This document shows, one piece after another, positions 9,954-18,800 of a stretch of DNA of 64,000 nt. A program made the translations under genes and the position numbers. The stretch lies in contig NZ_CP157971.1 of NCBI RefSeq assembly GCF_040215725.1, positions 62,001 through 126,000 on the forward strand. Reading direction: 5' to 3'. This stretch comes from Rhizobium sp. ZPR4 (GTDB taxonomy: Bacteria; Pseudomonadota; Alphaproteobacteria; Rhizobiales; Rhizobiaceae). The notes beneath the pieces were generated by a model that was given only the letters and a program-made list of their open reading frames with translations, ran no database searches and was not told the DNA's origin. Every line of letters starts with the position of its first letter. Position 1 is the first letter of the stretch.

Positions 9954-10727
9954 CTACCGCACAGCGACCAGGAAGATCCGTGGGAATGCAAGAAGGACTG
10001 TGCCGTCGGGAAGCACGGGATAGCTTTCCTTCAACAGCGCTTCATAACGTTCCAGATACGCAAGCCGGTCATCGTTTGGAAGGCGGCTGAGATAGGGGAG
10101 AAGTCCCGTGCTCTTGAACCACTCGACGATCCCATCCAACCCCTGCAACGGATGGTGATAGGTTGTGCGCCAGATATCGACCTGGCGTGCCTGCGATTTT
10201 AGGATGGACCAATATTCCGTAGCGCTTAGTATCGTGGTGCGTTCGCTGTTCGCCGCTGCCAGCCGATCAGACCATCTTGGGTCGGAAGCTGCCACCCGCA
10301 TGCTGACGTGTGATGGTTCATCCAGATTATCAGGCATCTGCACTGCCAATGTTCCGCCAGCTTGCAGGCTGCCGATCAGTCGAGGCAAAAGCGTTTGATG
10401 ATCCGGGAGCCATTGCAAGACAGCATTGGCGAATATTACGTCTTGCGGGGCTTTCGGCGCCCAGGCGCTAACGTCGGCCTCATGAAACATACATTCGGGA
10501 AGGCGTTGTCGTGCCGCCTCGATCATCTTTGGTGACGAGTCCATGCCGGTAATGACACGAGCGCCATATCGCGCGGCAAGCAACGCAGTGGAGTTGCCCG
10601 GACCGCAACCAAGGTCGGTCACATGCGCAGGATTTTCGTTCACGACGCGTGCGAGTAGGTCGATCGAGGGTCGGGTTCGATGATCTTCAAACTTGAGATA
10701 TGATGATGGTGACCAGACGTCGGTCAT
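9954..10727 (-). CDS. tam: Trans-aconitate 2-methyltransferase
   Basis: An SAM-dependent methyltransferase that esterifies trans-aconitate, a spontaneous isomer of cis-aconitate that inhibits aconitase. The 257 residues begin TDVWSPSSYLKFEDHRTRP, which matches the Tam N-terminus. The SAM-binding DLGCGPGNSTALLA and FANAVLQWLPDH follow in the expected order. The ATG at 10727 is preferred over upstream Mets because GTGGAGC is 7 bp ahead and homologues start here. An aconitase gene lies 17 kb away in a tricarboxylate-like catabolic island, so protection of that enzyme is a plausible role. It is divergent from the next gene. Confidence 0.86.
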   Translation of the reverse strand: MTDVWSPSSYLKFEDHRTRPSIDLLARVVNENPAHVTDLGCGPGNSTALLAARYGARVITGMDSSPKMIEAARQRLPECMFHEADVSAWAPKAPQDVIFANAVLQWLPDHQTLLPRLIGSLQAGGTLAVQMPDNLDEPSHVSMRVAASDPRWSDRLAAANSERTTILSATEYWSILKSQARQVDIWRTTYHHPLQGLDGIVEWFKSTGLLPYLSRLPNDDRLAYLERYEALLKESYPVLPDGTVLLAFPRIFLVAVR

Positions 10728-10806
10728 GAGCATGCTCCACTCTTGCAATTATTGCATTTGTACATCAAGAAGTGCAATGATGTGAAGCAGAGTTAAGGAG
10801 TGCGCC
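10728..10806. promoter_or_regulatory. Divergent promoter region with repeated TTGCA boxes
   Basis: This 79-bp region separates tam (minus) from the solute-binding-like gene (plus). It contains TTGCAATTATTGCATTT at 10743-10759 and another TGCAATGA at 10773-10780. ATTGCATTT recurs at 19243 upstream of the second catabolic operon, and ATTGCAAAA at 13531 upstream of the first. The neighbouring GntR regulators are the obvious candidates to bind, but this is inference from position only. Confidence 0.4.
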
Positions 10807-11556
10807 ATGGTTTTCGAATTGTCTCGCGAAGAAGCAGGCGAGCTAGCACCCGACGGCGCGTTGCGCGTCGCAGTCGCGGTTGGTCCCGCAACGTCGGCCG
10901 TCTGGTGCGTTCGAAACCCCGATACCGGAAAACCTGAAGGTGTCGCAGTCTCTCTTGCCAAGGCAATCGCCGACAAGACTGGGCTTGGCTTGGCACTCGT
11001 GGAATTCGAAAGCTCCGGCGATATCGTCGAGAAAGCATCGTCCGGCCTTTGGTCCCTTTCCTTCGTACCGATCGACGACGATCGGCGCAGCAAACTGTCG
11101 GTGGGTCCCGACTATTATATCGGCGTCAGCACTTTCATGACCAGGTCGGATGAGTTTCAGTCGGTTGATGACGTCGATCGCGAGGGGGTGAACGTCGCCG
11201 GCATCACGGGCACCGCGACCTATCGAAGTGCAGCACGTTTCCTCAAACGCGCGCAACTGAGCGCGACGTCATCGCTGGAAGTGGCGATGAGCCTGTTCAA
11301 ATCTCGGCAGATCGACGCGCTGGCGCTAGGCAAGGAATCGATCTTGAGTGCTGTCGCCAACATGCCCGGCGCTCACGCCGTGGCCGGACATTTTCATGAG
11401 GCCGGGACCGCGATCGTCGTGCCTTTGGGTCACCCACACGCGCTTGCCGCTGCTTCTCGAATGATTGAGGCGCTCAAAGCCGATGGAACGGTTCGGGCGG
11501 CTTTCGATGCGGTCGGGATGGCTCATGCCGATGTAGCGCCACCAAGGGCTGTTTAA
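10807..11556 (+). CDS. Solute-binding family 3-like protein without signal peptide
   Basis: The 249 residues have the periplasmic amino-acid/organic-acid binding fold: GALRVAVAVGPATSAVWCV, then a domain with DPDTGKPEGVAVSLAKAIADK-like sequence, and a second lobe with GITGTATYR. However the protein starts MVFELSREEAGELAPDG, with no signal peptide, lipobox or membrane helix, so as written it would stay in the cytoplasm. No permease or ATPase adjoins it. It sits between tam (divergent) and a GntR regulator 60 bp downstream on the same strand. A cytoplasmic ligand sensor or buffer is possible, as is a mis-set start. The function is unknown. Confidence 0.75.
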   Translation: MVFELSREEAGELAPDGALRVAVAVGPATSAVWCVRNPDTGKPEGVAVSLAKAIADKTGLGLALVEFESSGDIVEKASSGLWSLSFVPIDDDRRSKLSVGPDYYIGVSTFMTRSDEFQSVDDVDREGVNVAGITGTATYRSAARFLKRAQLSATSSLEVAMSLFKSRQIDALALGKESILSAVANMPGAHAVAGHFHEAGTAIVVPLGHPHALAAASRMIEALKADGTVRAAFDAVGMAHADVAPPRAV

Positions 11557-11616
11557 CAACGGCGCAAATTGACGTATGACCGTCACCGAGGAACACTATC
11601 GAGAGCATATCCTGGA

Positions 11617-12546
11617 ATGCGCGTAAGCCAGCTAGCCACGAACATCGCAAGGGAAATTGGCGAACTGATCCGAACCGGCGAGTTGCAGGTGGATGCACAT
11701 CTGAGTACGCAGGGCTTGGCGGACCGTTTCGGGGTCTCTCGCTCGCCGGTGCGCGAGGCGATGCAGATGCTCAACGATCAGGGGTTGCTCGAACAGAAGC
11801 CCAATCGGGGCTTCTTCGTCAAGTCCGGTATCGCGCCCGAGGCGCAGAAGGATCCTGACGAACCGCTTCCTGAGCCGATGAGTGACTATCATCGTCTCTC
11901 AGAGGATTGGCTGACCGACCGGATCCCGGCCGACGTGACAGAGCAGATGCTTCGCGAGCGATACGGGCTGACGAAGACCCAGCTCTCAGATATTCTCATG
12001 CGAGCATCGCGCGAGGGCTGGGCCGAGCCAAAGCAAGGCTATGGCTGGCGCTTCCTGCCAGTTGCGAAGACGCCGGAATCCTTTGAGCAGATTTACCGGT
12101 TTCGAATGCTTATCGAGCCGGCCGCCATGCTCGAGCCGACCTTCATGCTCGATCGCAAGATCATAGACGAGCAGCGGCGCATTCAGGAGCGGATGCTGGC
12201 GACCGACATCTCCAGCTTGCCGGCCGAGCGGCTGCTGCACAACGGCTCCCTTTTTCATGAAGAGCTGATCAAACTTTCCGGCAACCCGTTCTTTTACATT
12301 TCGCTCGTTCGCGTGAACCGAATGCGGCGCCTCCTCGAATACCGCTCGAAGGTCGACCGTGATCGCCTGATGGTCCAATGTCAGGACCACCTTGCGATCC
12401 TGACCCTGCTCGAGAAGGGAGAGATTGTGGAGGCCTCTTATGCGATGAGACGCCATCTCGGTGGTGCGCTTTCGAGGAAATCCCCCTTGCTGTGGTCTAA
12501 AGAAGCCGGGGCGACGCGCCAGGTGAAGGAAGAGCAAGAGCAGTGA
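11617..12546 (+). CDS. GntR-family regulator with two winged-helix modules
   Basis: A 309-residue transcription factor. Residues 1-70 are a GntR winged helix (LSTQGLADRFGVSRSPVREAMQML). Residues about 90-150 form a second helix-turn-helix-like module (VTEQMLRERYGLTKTQLSDIL, then a GYGWRFLP wing), and the rest is an all-helical FCD-like effector domain (RFRMLIEPAAMLEPTF). The ATG at 11617 is chosen; a TTG at 11569 would add 16 residues unlike the family. It is convergent with, and clearly paralogous to, the next gene, only 6 bp away. It probably controls the catabolic operons to the right, with a small organic acid as effector. Confidence 0.85.
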   Translation: MRVSQLATNIAREIGELIRTGELQVDAHLSTQGLADRFGVSRSPVREAMQMLNDQGLLEQKPNRGFFVKSGIAPEAQKDPDEPLPEPMSDYHRLSEDWLTDRIPADVTEQMLRERYGLTKTQLSDILMRASREGWAEPKQGYGWRFLPVAKTPESFEQIYRFRMLIEPAAMLEPTFMLDRKIIDEQRRIQERMLATDISSLPAERLLHNGSLFHEELIKLSGNPFFYISLVRVNRMRRLLEYRSKVDRDRLMVQCQDHLAILTLLEKGEIVEASYAMRRHLGGALSRKSPLLWSKEAGATRQVKEEQEQ

Positions 12547-12552
12547 CGCCAC

Positions 12553-13431
12553 CTAATCGGCCACGGTCTTCATCACGCTGACGGAAGAGAGGTGGTTCGT
12601 CATGAACTCGGACGCCTCGACCATCCGCCCCTGCAGCAGCAGATCGGCAAGCCGTACGTGTTCGCGACACCTGACGATCGCATATTTGCGATTGAGCGAT
12701 TGGCGATATTCGATCAGCCGGCGCAGCCTGTCGATCCGCTTCAAGGATTCGATGAAGAACAGGTTGTGACTGCATTCGATGATTGCTTCGTGCAGCCGGC
12801 TGTTGATGTCGAACAGATCAGGATTGGAGACGTCCCAGATCTCGCCGTCGATCAGGCGCTGCTGATGCTGGCGACAATCTTCAAGCGATGAGCGGTTGAG
12901 GACGAATGTCGGCTCGAGAATTGCCGCCGGCTCGATTGTCAGCCGGAAGCGATAGCTGTCCTTGTAGGCCTGCATCGAGGTGAGCATCGGCAGGAATTCC
13001 CAACCGTGGCCCGGAAGGCGATCGATCCAGCCTTCTCCCGCGATCCGCCTGAGAACCCGCCCGAGATGGGCTTTGGTCAACCCGTATCGCCGCGCGAGCT
13101 CGCTTTCCGTGACCTTGTCCGGAAGATTGCCGGAAAGCCGGTCACTGGCAATCTTCATATAGGCGTCGTCGTCGTCGTCGGATCGCGGCTCCGTCAGGCT
13201 TGCGGGAACAGTCCGACCATCCCAGTCGACATAGAAGCCACCGGTTTCGGCCGTTTTCACAAGACCCTGTTCCTCAAGGATCTTTAGTGCACTGCGCACC
13301 GGCGATCGGGACACCTTCAAATGCTCGGCGAGCTTGCGCTCCACCAGACGCATGCCGTTCGGCTCGTCGTGCGCGCGCACATATTCGACGATCTTGGACG
13401 CAAGATGATTGATTAAAGGCGTTGAATTCAC
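12553..13431 (-). CDS. GntR-family regulator with two winged-helix modules (paralogue)
   Basis: A 292-residue paralogue of the preceding regulator with the same order: GntR winged helix (LVERKLAEHLKVSRSPVRSALKIL), an acidic linker with five Asp in a row, a second winged-helix module (VTESELARRYGLTKAHLGRVLRRI, then GHGWEFLP), and a helical ligand domain (RFRLTIEPAAILEPTFVLNR). It is transcribed away from the amidohydrolase operon with about 150 bp between them, the usual position for a local regulator of that operon. Two similar regulators facing each other suggest duplication and division of labour, perhaps one per operon. Confidence 0.88.
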   Translation of the reverse strand: MNSTPLINHLASKIVEYVRAHDEPNGMRLVERKLAEHLKVSRSPVRSALKILEEQGLVKTAETGGFYVDWDGRTVPASLTEPRSDDDDDAYMKIASDRLSGNLPDKVTESELARRYGLTKAHLGRVLRRIAGEGWIDRLPGHGWEFLPMLTSMQAYKDSYRFRLTIEPAAILEPTFVLNRSSLEDCRQHQQRLIDGEIWDVSNPDLFDINSRLHEAIIECSHNLFFIESLKRIDRLRRLIEYRQSLNRKYAIVRCREHVRLADLLLQGRMVEASEFMTNHLSSVSVMKTVAD

Positions 13432-13584
13432 GAGATCTCGGTCGCTCCGGTTTTTCCTTGCCGTTCAGGCACATAAGCAGATTTCACGCTGGATTAAAAC
13501 CACCATCGCGTCAAATGATGGTTTTTTTAGATTGCAAAATACCAAAACGAATGTATGGTCTGCCCAGCTTTGGAGGAGCCGGGA
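13432..13584. promoter_or_regulatory. Divergent regulatory region with hairpin
   Basis: Lies between the minus-strand GntR gene and the amidohydrolase operon. At 13496-13528 AAAACCACCATC pairs with GATGGTTTTT (3-base bulge), followed by a T tract on both strands, so it resembles a terminator or attenuator. Just after it come ATTGCAAAA (13531) and ACCA/TGGT half sites around 13543-13560. The site GGAGGAG at 13572 is a strong ribosome-binding site for the TTG start at 13585. Confidence 0.5.
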
Positions 13585-14481
13585 TTGGATTTTACTCAAC
13601 ATAAAGCCTTTCATAGGCCGTCAGTCGCGATGCCGCTGGCATGCGATAGCCATGTGCATGTGTTCGACCCCGAGCGGTTCGCCTATGCGTCAGGCCGCGC
13701 TTACACCCCGGGTCGAGCGACCTGTCGGGACCTGGCCGCGTTTATGCATTCGATCGGCACTGAGAGGGTGGTTCTCGTCCAGCCGAGCGTTTACGGAACC
13801 GACAATTCCTGCCTGCTGGACGCCCTGGCGCATTTCGGCGATGCAGCCAGAGGCGTGGCGGTCGTCGATCCGGACAGCGCGACTGACGAGACCATTGCCA
13901 TACTCGGCCAGGCCGGCGTGAAGGCGCTCAGGGTCAATTTCGAGGCGGCACCTGGAACAATACGCAGATCGCCCCCCGATATGCTGCGCAGCACCTCGGG
14001 CAGGGCGGCTGCCCATTCGATGAAGGTGCAGCTCTTCCTGAACCTTTCGGATTGCGCACGCCTAAGGCCGCTCATCGAGGAGATCGCCGTCGATGTCGTT
14101 CTTGATCATTTCGCTGCCCTGAACACCACAGCAGGCGTCGGCGGAGATGATTTTCAGGCGCTTCTTCAGATGGTCCGTGACGGCCATGTCTGGGTAAAAT
14201 TGTCGGCGCCCTATCGCGTGGCCGCCGCGACGTCCGCGGAAGATCTTCGTCCATTCGTCGAGGCTCTTATCGAGGCCAATCCCGATCGTCTCGTCTGGGC
14301 GTCGGACTGGCCGCATACCGGCGGTGGCCGCGAGCGCGCCACGCGCGACGTCAATGTAATCGAACCTTTCCGTGAGATCGACGACGGCGCCGACCTCGAT
14401 CGGCTGTTTGGTTGGCTTGGCGACGCTGAGCTCTACCGCAAGATCCTCGTCGAGAATGCCAAGACCCTGTTCGAATTCTAA
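13585..14481 (+). CDS. Amidohydrolase family 2 protein, lactonase-like
   Basis: A TIM-barrel metal-dependent hydrolase in the group that includes 2-pyrone-4,6-dicarboxylate lactonase and galactarolactone isomerase. Visible motifs are the N-terminal CDSHVHVFDP, the His of VVLDHFAAL, VWVKLSAPYR and the late Asp in LVWASDWPHTGG. I set the start at TTG 13585: GGAGGAG stands 7 bp ahead, whereas the ATG at 13555 has no such site. This gives 298 residues, normal for the family. It is first in an operon with a hydroxycarboxylate transporter and a dehydrogenase, so opening or shifting a lactone of a hydroxy-polycarboxylic acid is a fair guess. The substrate is not known. Confidence 0.85.
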   Translation: MDFTQHKAFHRPSVAMPLACDSHVHVFDPERFAYASGRAYTPGRATCRDLAAFMHSIGTERVVLVQPSVYGTDNSCLLDALAHFGDAARGVAVVDPDSATDETIAILGQAGVKALRVNFEAAPGTIRRSPPDMLRSTSGRAAAHSMKVQLFLNLSDCARLRPLIEEIAVDVVLDHFAALNTTAGVGGDDFQALLQMVRDGHVWVKLSAPYRVAAATSAEDLRPFVEALIEANPDRLVWASDWPHTGGGRERATRDVNVIEPFREIDDGADLDRLFGWLGDAELYRKILVENAKTLFEF

Positions 14482-14520
14482 AACATCTCAGGTCGCATCG
14501 TCGACCGAGGGGAGGACACC

Positions 14521-15867
14521 ATGACTTATCATCCGGCCCAAGGGGCAATAGCAAAAGAGCCGACCGAGCGTCCCGGGCGCCGCGAGCGCTGGTGGCGCCT
14601 TATGGACATCGATGTCGGCATCATACCCTTGCCAGTCTACGTACTTCTGGTTTGCCTGCTGGCGATCTTCGTGTGGCAAGGTCTGATCAATGGCGAGATC
14701 GCCATGGTCATCGGCATCATGGCGAGTTTTGCCTTCACCCTTGGTGCGATCGGCAACAACGCACCTGTCATCCGCAACATCGGCGGGGGCGCTGTGCTCG
14801 TCACCTTCGTTCCCTCTTATCTCGCCTACAAGGGGTGGATCCCACCCCAGGCTGTCTCGGTCGTCAGCGACTTCTTCAAATCCACCAACGTGCTCAGTCT
14901 CTTTATCGCCGCCGTCATCGTGGGCTCCATCCTCAGCATGGACCGCGATACGCTGATCAAGGGATTTGCCAAAATCTTCGTTCCCCTGGCCGCGGGGTCG
15001 CTCGTTGCCGCTCTGGTCGGCGTCACCGTCGGCACCTCCTTGGGGCTCGGCGCGCAGCACACCTTGTTCAACATCGTCGTTCCGATTATGGCCGGCGGCG
15101 TGGGCGAAGGCGCAATTCCCCTCTCGCTCGGTTATGCCGGGATCACGGGACAAGACCACGGCGCCATCCTTGCCCAGCTCCTGCCGGCGATCCTTGTCGG
15201 CAATCTGACAGCAATCATACTAGCGGGTGCCCTCAATTCACTCGGCAAGCGCTATCCGGCTCTGACGGGCAACGGTGTTCTCCAGCCCAACAACAACGAC
15301 GAAGGTATTGTGCTTCTCGACAGCGGCAAGACGGACGGCAACGTGCAGAATATCGCAGCCGCCGCGATGACTGCGGTAACGCTCTACCTGACGGGCGTTC
15401 TCGCCTTCAAACTGCTCGGTTTCCCGGCCCCGGTCGTCATGCTGTTCCTCGCGGTGATGCTGAAGCTTGCCCATGGCGTCTCGCCGCGCCTGCAAACCGG
15501 ATCCTACACCGTCTACAAATTCTGCCTGACCGCAGTTGCCTATCCGATGCTGTTTGCATTCGGCGTCGTGCTGACGCCATGGGACAAGCTGGTTGCCGGT
15601 TTTGCGCCCGCAAATCTCATCACGATCATGGCGACAGTCACGGCGATGGTCGTCACCGGCTTCATCACCGCGCGCTTTGTCAACCTGCATCCTGTCGAGA
15701 GTGCCATCGTCACCGGATGCCACAGCGGCATGGGCGGAGCCGGCGACATTGCGATCCTTTCCGCAAGCAATCGTATGCGATTGATGCCTTTTGCACAGAT
15801 CGCGACCCGCATCGGCGGCGGCATCACCGTGACGCTGGCACTTCTGGCCATGGCCACCCTGCACTAA
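14521..15867 (+). CDS. 2-hydroxycarboxylate transporter family (CitS/MleP type)
   Basis: A secondary inner-membrane transporter of 448 residues with about 11 hydrophobic segments after a hydrophilic N-terminus. It has the two family-defining reentrant loops: AGGVGEGAIPLSLGYA in the first half and CHSGMGGAGDIAILSASNRM in the second, followed by the substrate-binding Arg region (FAQIATRIGGG). Known members carry citrate, malate or lactate with sodium or in exchange. A GGGGAGG site precedes the ATG by 6 bp, and the gene follows the amidohydrolase by 39 bp. This is the best indicator that the operon handles a 2-hydroxy di- or tricarboxylate. Confidence 0.9.
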   Translation: MTYHPAQGAIAKEPTERPGRRERWWRLMDIDVGIIPLPVYVLLVCLLAIFVWQGLINGEIAMVIGIMASFAFTLGAIGNNAPVIRNIGGGAVLVTFVPSYLAYKGWIPPQAVSVVSDFFKSTNVLSLFIAAVIVGSILSMDRDTLIKGFAKIFVPLAAGSLVAALVGVTVGTSLGLGAQHTLFNIVVPIMAGGVGEGAIPLSLGYAGITGQDHGAILAQLLPAILVGNLTAIILAGALNSLGKRYPALTGNGVLQPNNNDEGIVLLDSGKTDGNVQNIAAAAMTAVTLYLTGVLAFKLLGFPAPVVMLFLAVMLKLAHGVSPRLQTGSYTVYKFCLTAVAYPMLFAFGVVLTPWDKLVAGFAPANLITIMATVTAMVVTGFITARFVNLHPVESAIVTGCHSGMGGAGDIAILSASNRMRLMPFAQIATRIGGGITVTLALLAMATLH

Positions 15868-15895
15868 CCCTCAACTGACAATGGAAGCCCCCACC

Positions 15896-16981
15896 ATGAA
15901 AATTCTCGTACTCCCAGGCGACGGTATCGGTCCGGAGATTACTGAAGCGACCCTGCAGGTGCTGCGCGTCGCAGATCGCACACTCTCGCTCAACCTCGAA
16001 TTTGAAAGCCAGGATATCGGACTGGCCTCGCTTGCCGCCGAGGGCACGACCCTTCCTGAAAAGGTCATGAAAGCGATCCCCGCCTCGGACGGTGTCATTC
16101 TCGGACCGGTATCGCACTATGACTATCCAACCCGTGACAAGGGCGGCATCAATCCGTCCGGTGAGCTACGCGTCGTCTTCGAACTCTACGCGAATGTGCG
16201 TCCTTGCCGCTCGCGGCCGGAACTGACCGTGCTTCGCAAGCCGATGGACCTCATCCTCGTTCGCGAGAACACGGAAGGGTTCTACTCCGACCGTAACATG
16301 TTTGCCGGCTCGGGCGAGTTCATGCCCGATCCGGATCTGGCGCTTTCCATTCGCAAGATCACCGCAAAGGGATCGGCGCGTGTCGCGCGTGCTGCATTCG
16401 AAATCGCAAGGGGCCGTCGCAAGAAGGTGACCGCGGTTCACAAGGCCAATGTGGTGAAACTGTCGGACGGCCTGTTCCTTCGCGAAGTCCGCAAGGTGGC
16501 GCAGGACTACCCGGATGTCGAACTTGAGGAGCTGATTGTCGATGCCGCAGCCGCGCTGCTGATCCGTCGGCCTGACAGCTTCGACGTCATGGTCACCACG
16601 AACATGTTCGGCGACATCCTCTCCGACGAGGCATCGGAACTGTGCGGCAGCCTTGGGCTCGGCGGTTCGATCAATGCGGGCGATGAGATCTGCGTCGCAC
16701 AGGCCCAACATGGTTCGGCGCCTGACATCGCTGGCCAGAATGTCGCCAATCCGGCCTCGCTCATTCTGTCCGCCGCGATGCTTCTCGACTGGAGGGGCCG
16801 GCGCGATGGCAATTTTCGCCTGACCCAGGCGGCCGCAGCCATTGAACAAGCCGTCGAGACAGCGCTCGACAATCCGTCCGTTCGCACCCGCGACATCGGT
16901 GGGACCGCGACGACCGACGTCTTTACGAACGCGGTTTGCGATGCGCTCGAGCGCGTTTGCTCCACTACCCATGCAGCGTGA
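15896..16981 (+). CDS. Isocitrate/isopropylmalate dehydrogenase family protein
   Basis: A beta-decarboxylating NAD(P)-dependent dehydrogenase acting on a (2R,3S)-hydroxyacid. Its 361 residues show LPGDGIGPEI at the N-terminus, the substrate-binding Arg set (ELYANVRPCRSRP), VRENTEGFYSDRN, the catalytic Lys in VTAVHKANVVKLSDG, the metal-binding Asp in TTNMFGDILSDEASEL, and the nucleotide site AQHGSAPDIAGQNVANP. The ATG at 15896 is used because GGAAG is 8 bp upstream and the family begins at MKILVLPGDG; an in-frame ATG lies 15 bp earlier. It could act on isocitrate, homoisocitrate, tartrate or malate analogues. A paralogue stands 2.3 kb downstream. Confidence 0.88.
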   Translation: MKILVLPGDGIGPEITEATLQVLRVADRTLSLNLEFESQDIGLASLAAEGTTLPEKVMKAIPASDGVILGPVSHYDYPTRDKGGINPSGELRVVFELYANVRPCRSRPELTVLRKPMDLILVRENTEGFYSDRNMFAGSGEFMPDPDLALSIRKITAKGSARVARAAFEIARGRRKKVTAVHKANVVKLSDGLFLREVRKVAQDYPDVELEELIVDAAAALLIRRPDSFDVMVTTNMFGDILSDEASELCGSLGLGGSINAGDEICVAQAQHGSAPDIAGQNVANPASLILSAAMLLDWRGRRDGNFRLTQAAAAIEQAVETALDNPSVRTRDIGGTATTDVFTNAVCDALERVCSTTHAA

Positions 16982-17002
16982 TCCAGGAAAAGTGAGAGAA
17001 CA

Positions 17003-18382
17003 ATGATCTCGTCCGTCAACCCGACAAACGGTAAACAGCTTGCGACCTTCGAACTCCACACGGAGGCCGAGGTCGAACAGGCTCTGACTGCGGCCGTCAA
17101 GGCCCAGGCGCTATGGAAGAAGGTGCCCGTCAGCGAACGGGTCACCCTCCTGAAGTCGATGGCGCGTGTTCTGCGCGAAGAAAAACACAGGCTGGCCGAA
17201 ATGACGACCAGGGAGATGGGCAAGCCCATCGCCGAGTCAGAGGCAGAAATCGAAAAATGTGCCTATAACTGCGATTTCTACGCCGAGCACGCCGCCGGCT
17301 ATCTTGCCGATGAAGAGGTTCCCTCGAACGCGAGCGAGAGTGTCGTCGCCTTCGACCCCCTTGGGGTGGTGCTCGCCATCATGCCGTGGAACTATCCGTT
17401 CTGGCAGTTCTTCCGGTTCGCAGCTCCCGCTCTTGCTGCGGGCAACGGCGCGATCCTCAAGCATGCCAACAATGTTCCCGAATGCGCGCTGGCAATTCGA
17501 GACGTCATGGAAAAGGCCGGCTGCCCGTCCGGTCTGTTCTCGACCATCCTGATCGACGCCTCCAAGGTCGCCGGACTGATCGCCGACGATCGGATTGCGG
17601 CCGTCACCCTGACCGGATCGACCGAGGTCGGCGCCATCGTTGCAAGCCAGGCCGGCCAGGCGCTGAAAAAGCAGGTGCTTGAACTCGGCGGCTCGGATCC
17701 GTTCATCGTTCTCGCCGATGCCGACCTCGAACAGGCAGCAACCGTTGCGGTCAAGGCGCGCTACATCAATGTCGGTCAGTCCTGCGTCAACGCCAAGCGC
17801 TTCATTGTCGAGGAGAGCGTGGCCGATCGCTTCGTCGAATTGTTCTGTGAGGCCGCCAAGGCGCTGAAGATTGGCGATCCGATGGAACGGGATACGAATA
17901 TCGGCCCGATGGCGCGGGAGAACCTGCGCGCCACGCTTCATCGCCAGGTGGAAGCGACAGTCAAAGCCGGTGGCGTGCTGAAACTCGGCGGCAAGCCGGT
18001 GGAAGGCGATGGCTTTTTCTACCCGCCGACCGTCATCGACAATGTTCGCCCCGACATGACCGCGTTCCGTGAAGAAACATTCGGTCCCGTGGCGGCCATC
18101 ATCCGCGTGAAAGATGCGGTCGAGGCGATCGCGATGGCGAACGATACCGAATTTGGTCTTGGAGCGGCACTGTGGACGCGCGACATCGCGCGCGCCAAGA
18201 CGCTTTCCCGCCAGATCGATGCAGGTGCCGTGTTCATCAACGGCATGGTCGCATCCGACCCCCGCTACCCATTCGGCGGGATCAAGCGATCGGGCTATGG
18301 CCGGGAACTCGGCGTCTATGGCATCCGCGAGTTCGTCAACATCAAGACAGTCTGGATCGGACCCGCGAAGGCAGTGAAGTGA
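17003..18382 (+). CDS. NAD(P)-dependent semialdehyde dehydrogenase (succinate-semialdehyde type)
   Basis: An aldehyde dehydrogenase of 459 residues, closest in style to short succinate-semialdehyde dehydrogenases (Sad/GabD). It has MPWNYPFWQFFRFAAPAL, the NAD-binding LTGSTEVG, the general base in LELGGSDPFIVL, the catalytic Cys in NVGQSCVNAKRFIV, and EETFGPVAAII near the C-terminus. It sits 21 bp after the dehydrogenase gene. In this operon it may oxidise a C4-C5 semialdehyde such as succinate or 2-oxoglutarate semialdehyde, but the substrate cannot be fixed from sequence. Confidence 0.9.
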   Translation: MISSVNPTNGKQLATFELHTEAEVEQALTAAVKAQALWKKVPVSERVTLLKSMARVLREEKHRLAEMTTREMGKPIAESEAEIEKCAYNCDFYAEHAAGYLADEEVPSNASESVVAFDPLGVVLAIMPWNYPFWQFFRFAAPALAAGNGAILKHANNVPECALAIRDVMEKAGCPSGLFSTILIDASKVAGLIADDRIAAVTLTGSTEVGAIVASQAGQALKKQVLELGGSDPFIVLADADLEQAATVAVKARYINVGQSCVNAKRFIVEESVADRFVELFCEAAKALKIGDPMERDTNIGPMARENLRATLHRQVEATVKAGGVLKLGGKPVEGDGFFYPPTVIDNVRPDMTAFREETFGPVAAIIRVKDAVEAIAMANDTEFGLGAALWTRDIARAKTLSRQIDAGAVFINGMVASDPRYPFGGIKRSGYGRELGVYGIREFVNIKTVWIGPAKAVK

Positions 18383-18389
18383 GAGCGGT

Positions 18390-18800
18390 ATGACACAGGC
18401 AGCTATTCTTCGACCAAAGGAACTGAAAACCAATGACCGCGGCGGCGGCGCCCGCACGACGCCGCTGGTCACCCGCGGTTGTGGTTCGACCAGCATGATC
18501 AACGGCATCACGGCATTCGATCCCGGGGCGGCGATCGGTCTTCACAAGCACAATTGCGAAGAAAGCGTCATGGTGCTCGATGGCACCGCGATTGCCGAGA
18601 TCGACGGTGTGCAGCACAGACTGCAAGCAAACGATACGACCTGGATTCCGGCCGACGTACCGCACAGGTTCATCAATGCCTCGGACAGCGAACCGATGCG
18701 CATCTTCTGGACCTACGCCTCAGTCGATGCCACCCGCACGATGATCGCCAGCGGCGAAACGCGCACCATTGATGCGGAACATGGAAAGAAGACGCCATGA
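18390..18800 (+). CDS. Cupin domain protein
   Basis: A single-domain cupin of 136 residues. Motif 1 is GLHKHNCEESVMVLDG (His, His, Glu metal ligands) and motif 2 is WIPADVPHRFINAS. It follows the semialdehyde dehydrogenase by 7 bp and overlaps the next gene by 4 bp (ATGA), so it belongs to the same transcript. Small cupins in catabolic operons are often isomerases, lyases or binding proteins for the pathway's acid. No specific reaction can be assigned. Confidence 0.85.
   Translation: MTQAAILRPKELKTNDRGGGARTTPLVTRGCGSTSMINGITAFDPGAAIGLHKHNCEESVMVLDGTAIAEIDGVQHRLQANDTTWIPADVPHRFINASDSEPMRIFWTYASVDATRTMIASGETRTIDAEHGKKTP

Noticed and set aside
14592..15878. 428-codon plus frame overlapping the 2-hydroxycarboxylate transporter
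   Set aside because: Extremely rich in Arg, His and Gln with no membrane segments; it is the +1 shadow of the transporter gene.
17237..18511. 424-codon minus-strand frame opposite the semialdehyde dehydrogenase
   Set aside because: Shadow frame: the plus-strand aldehyde dehydrogenase has all family motifs, and this translation matches nothing.
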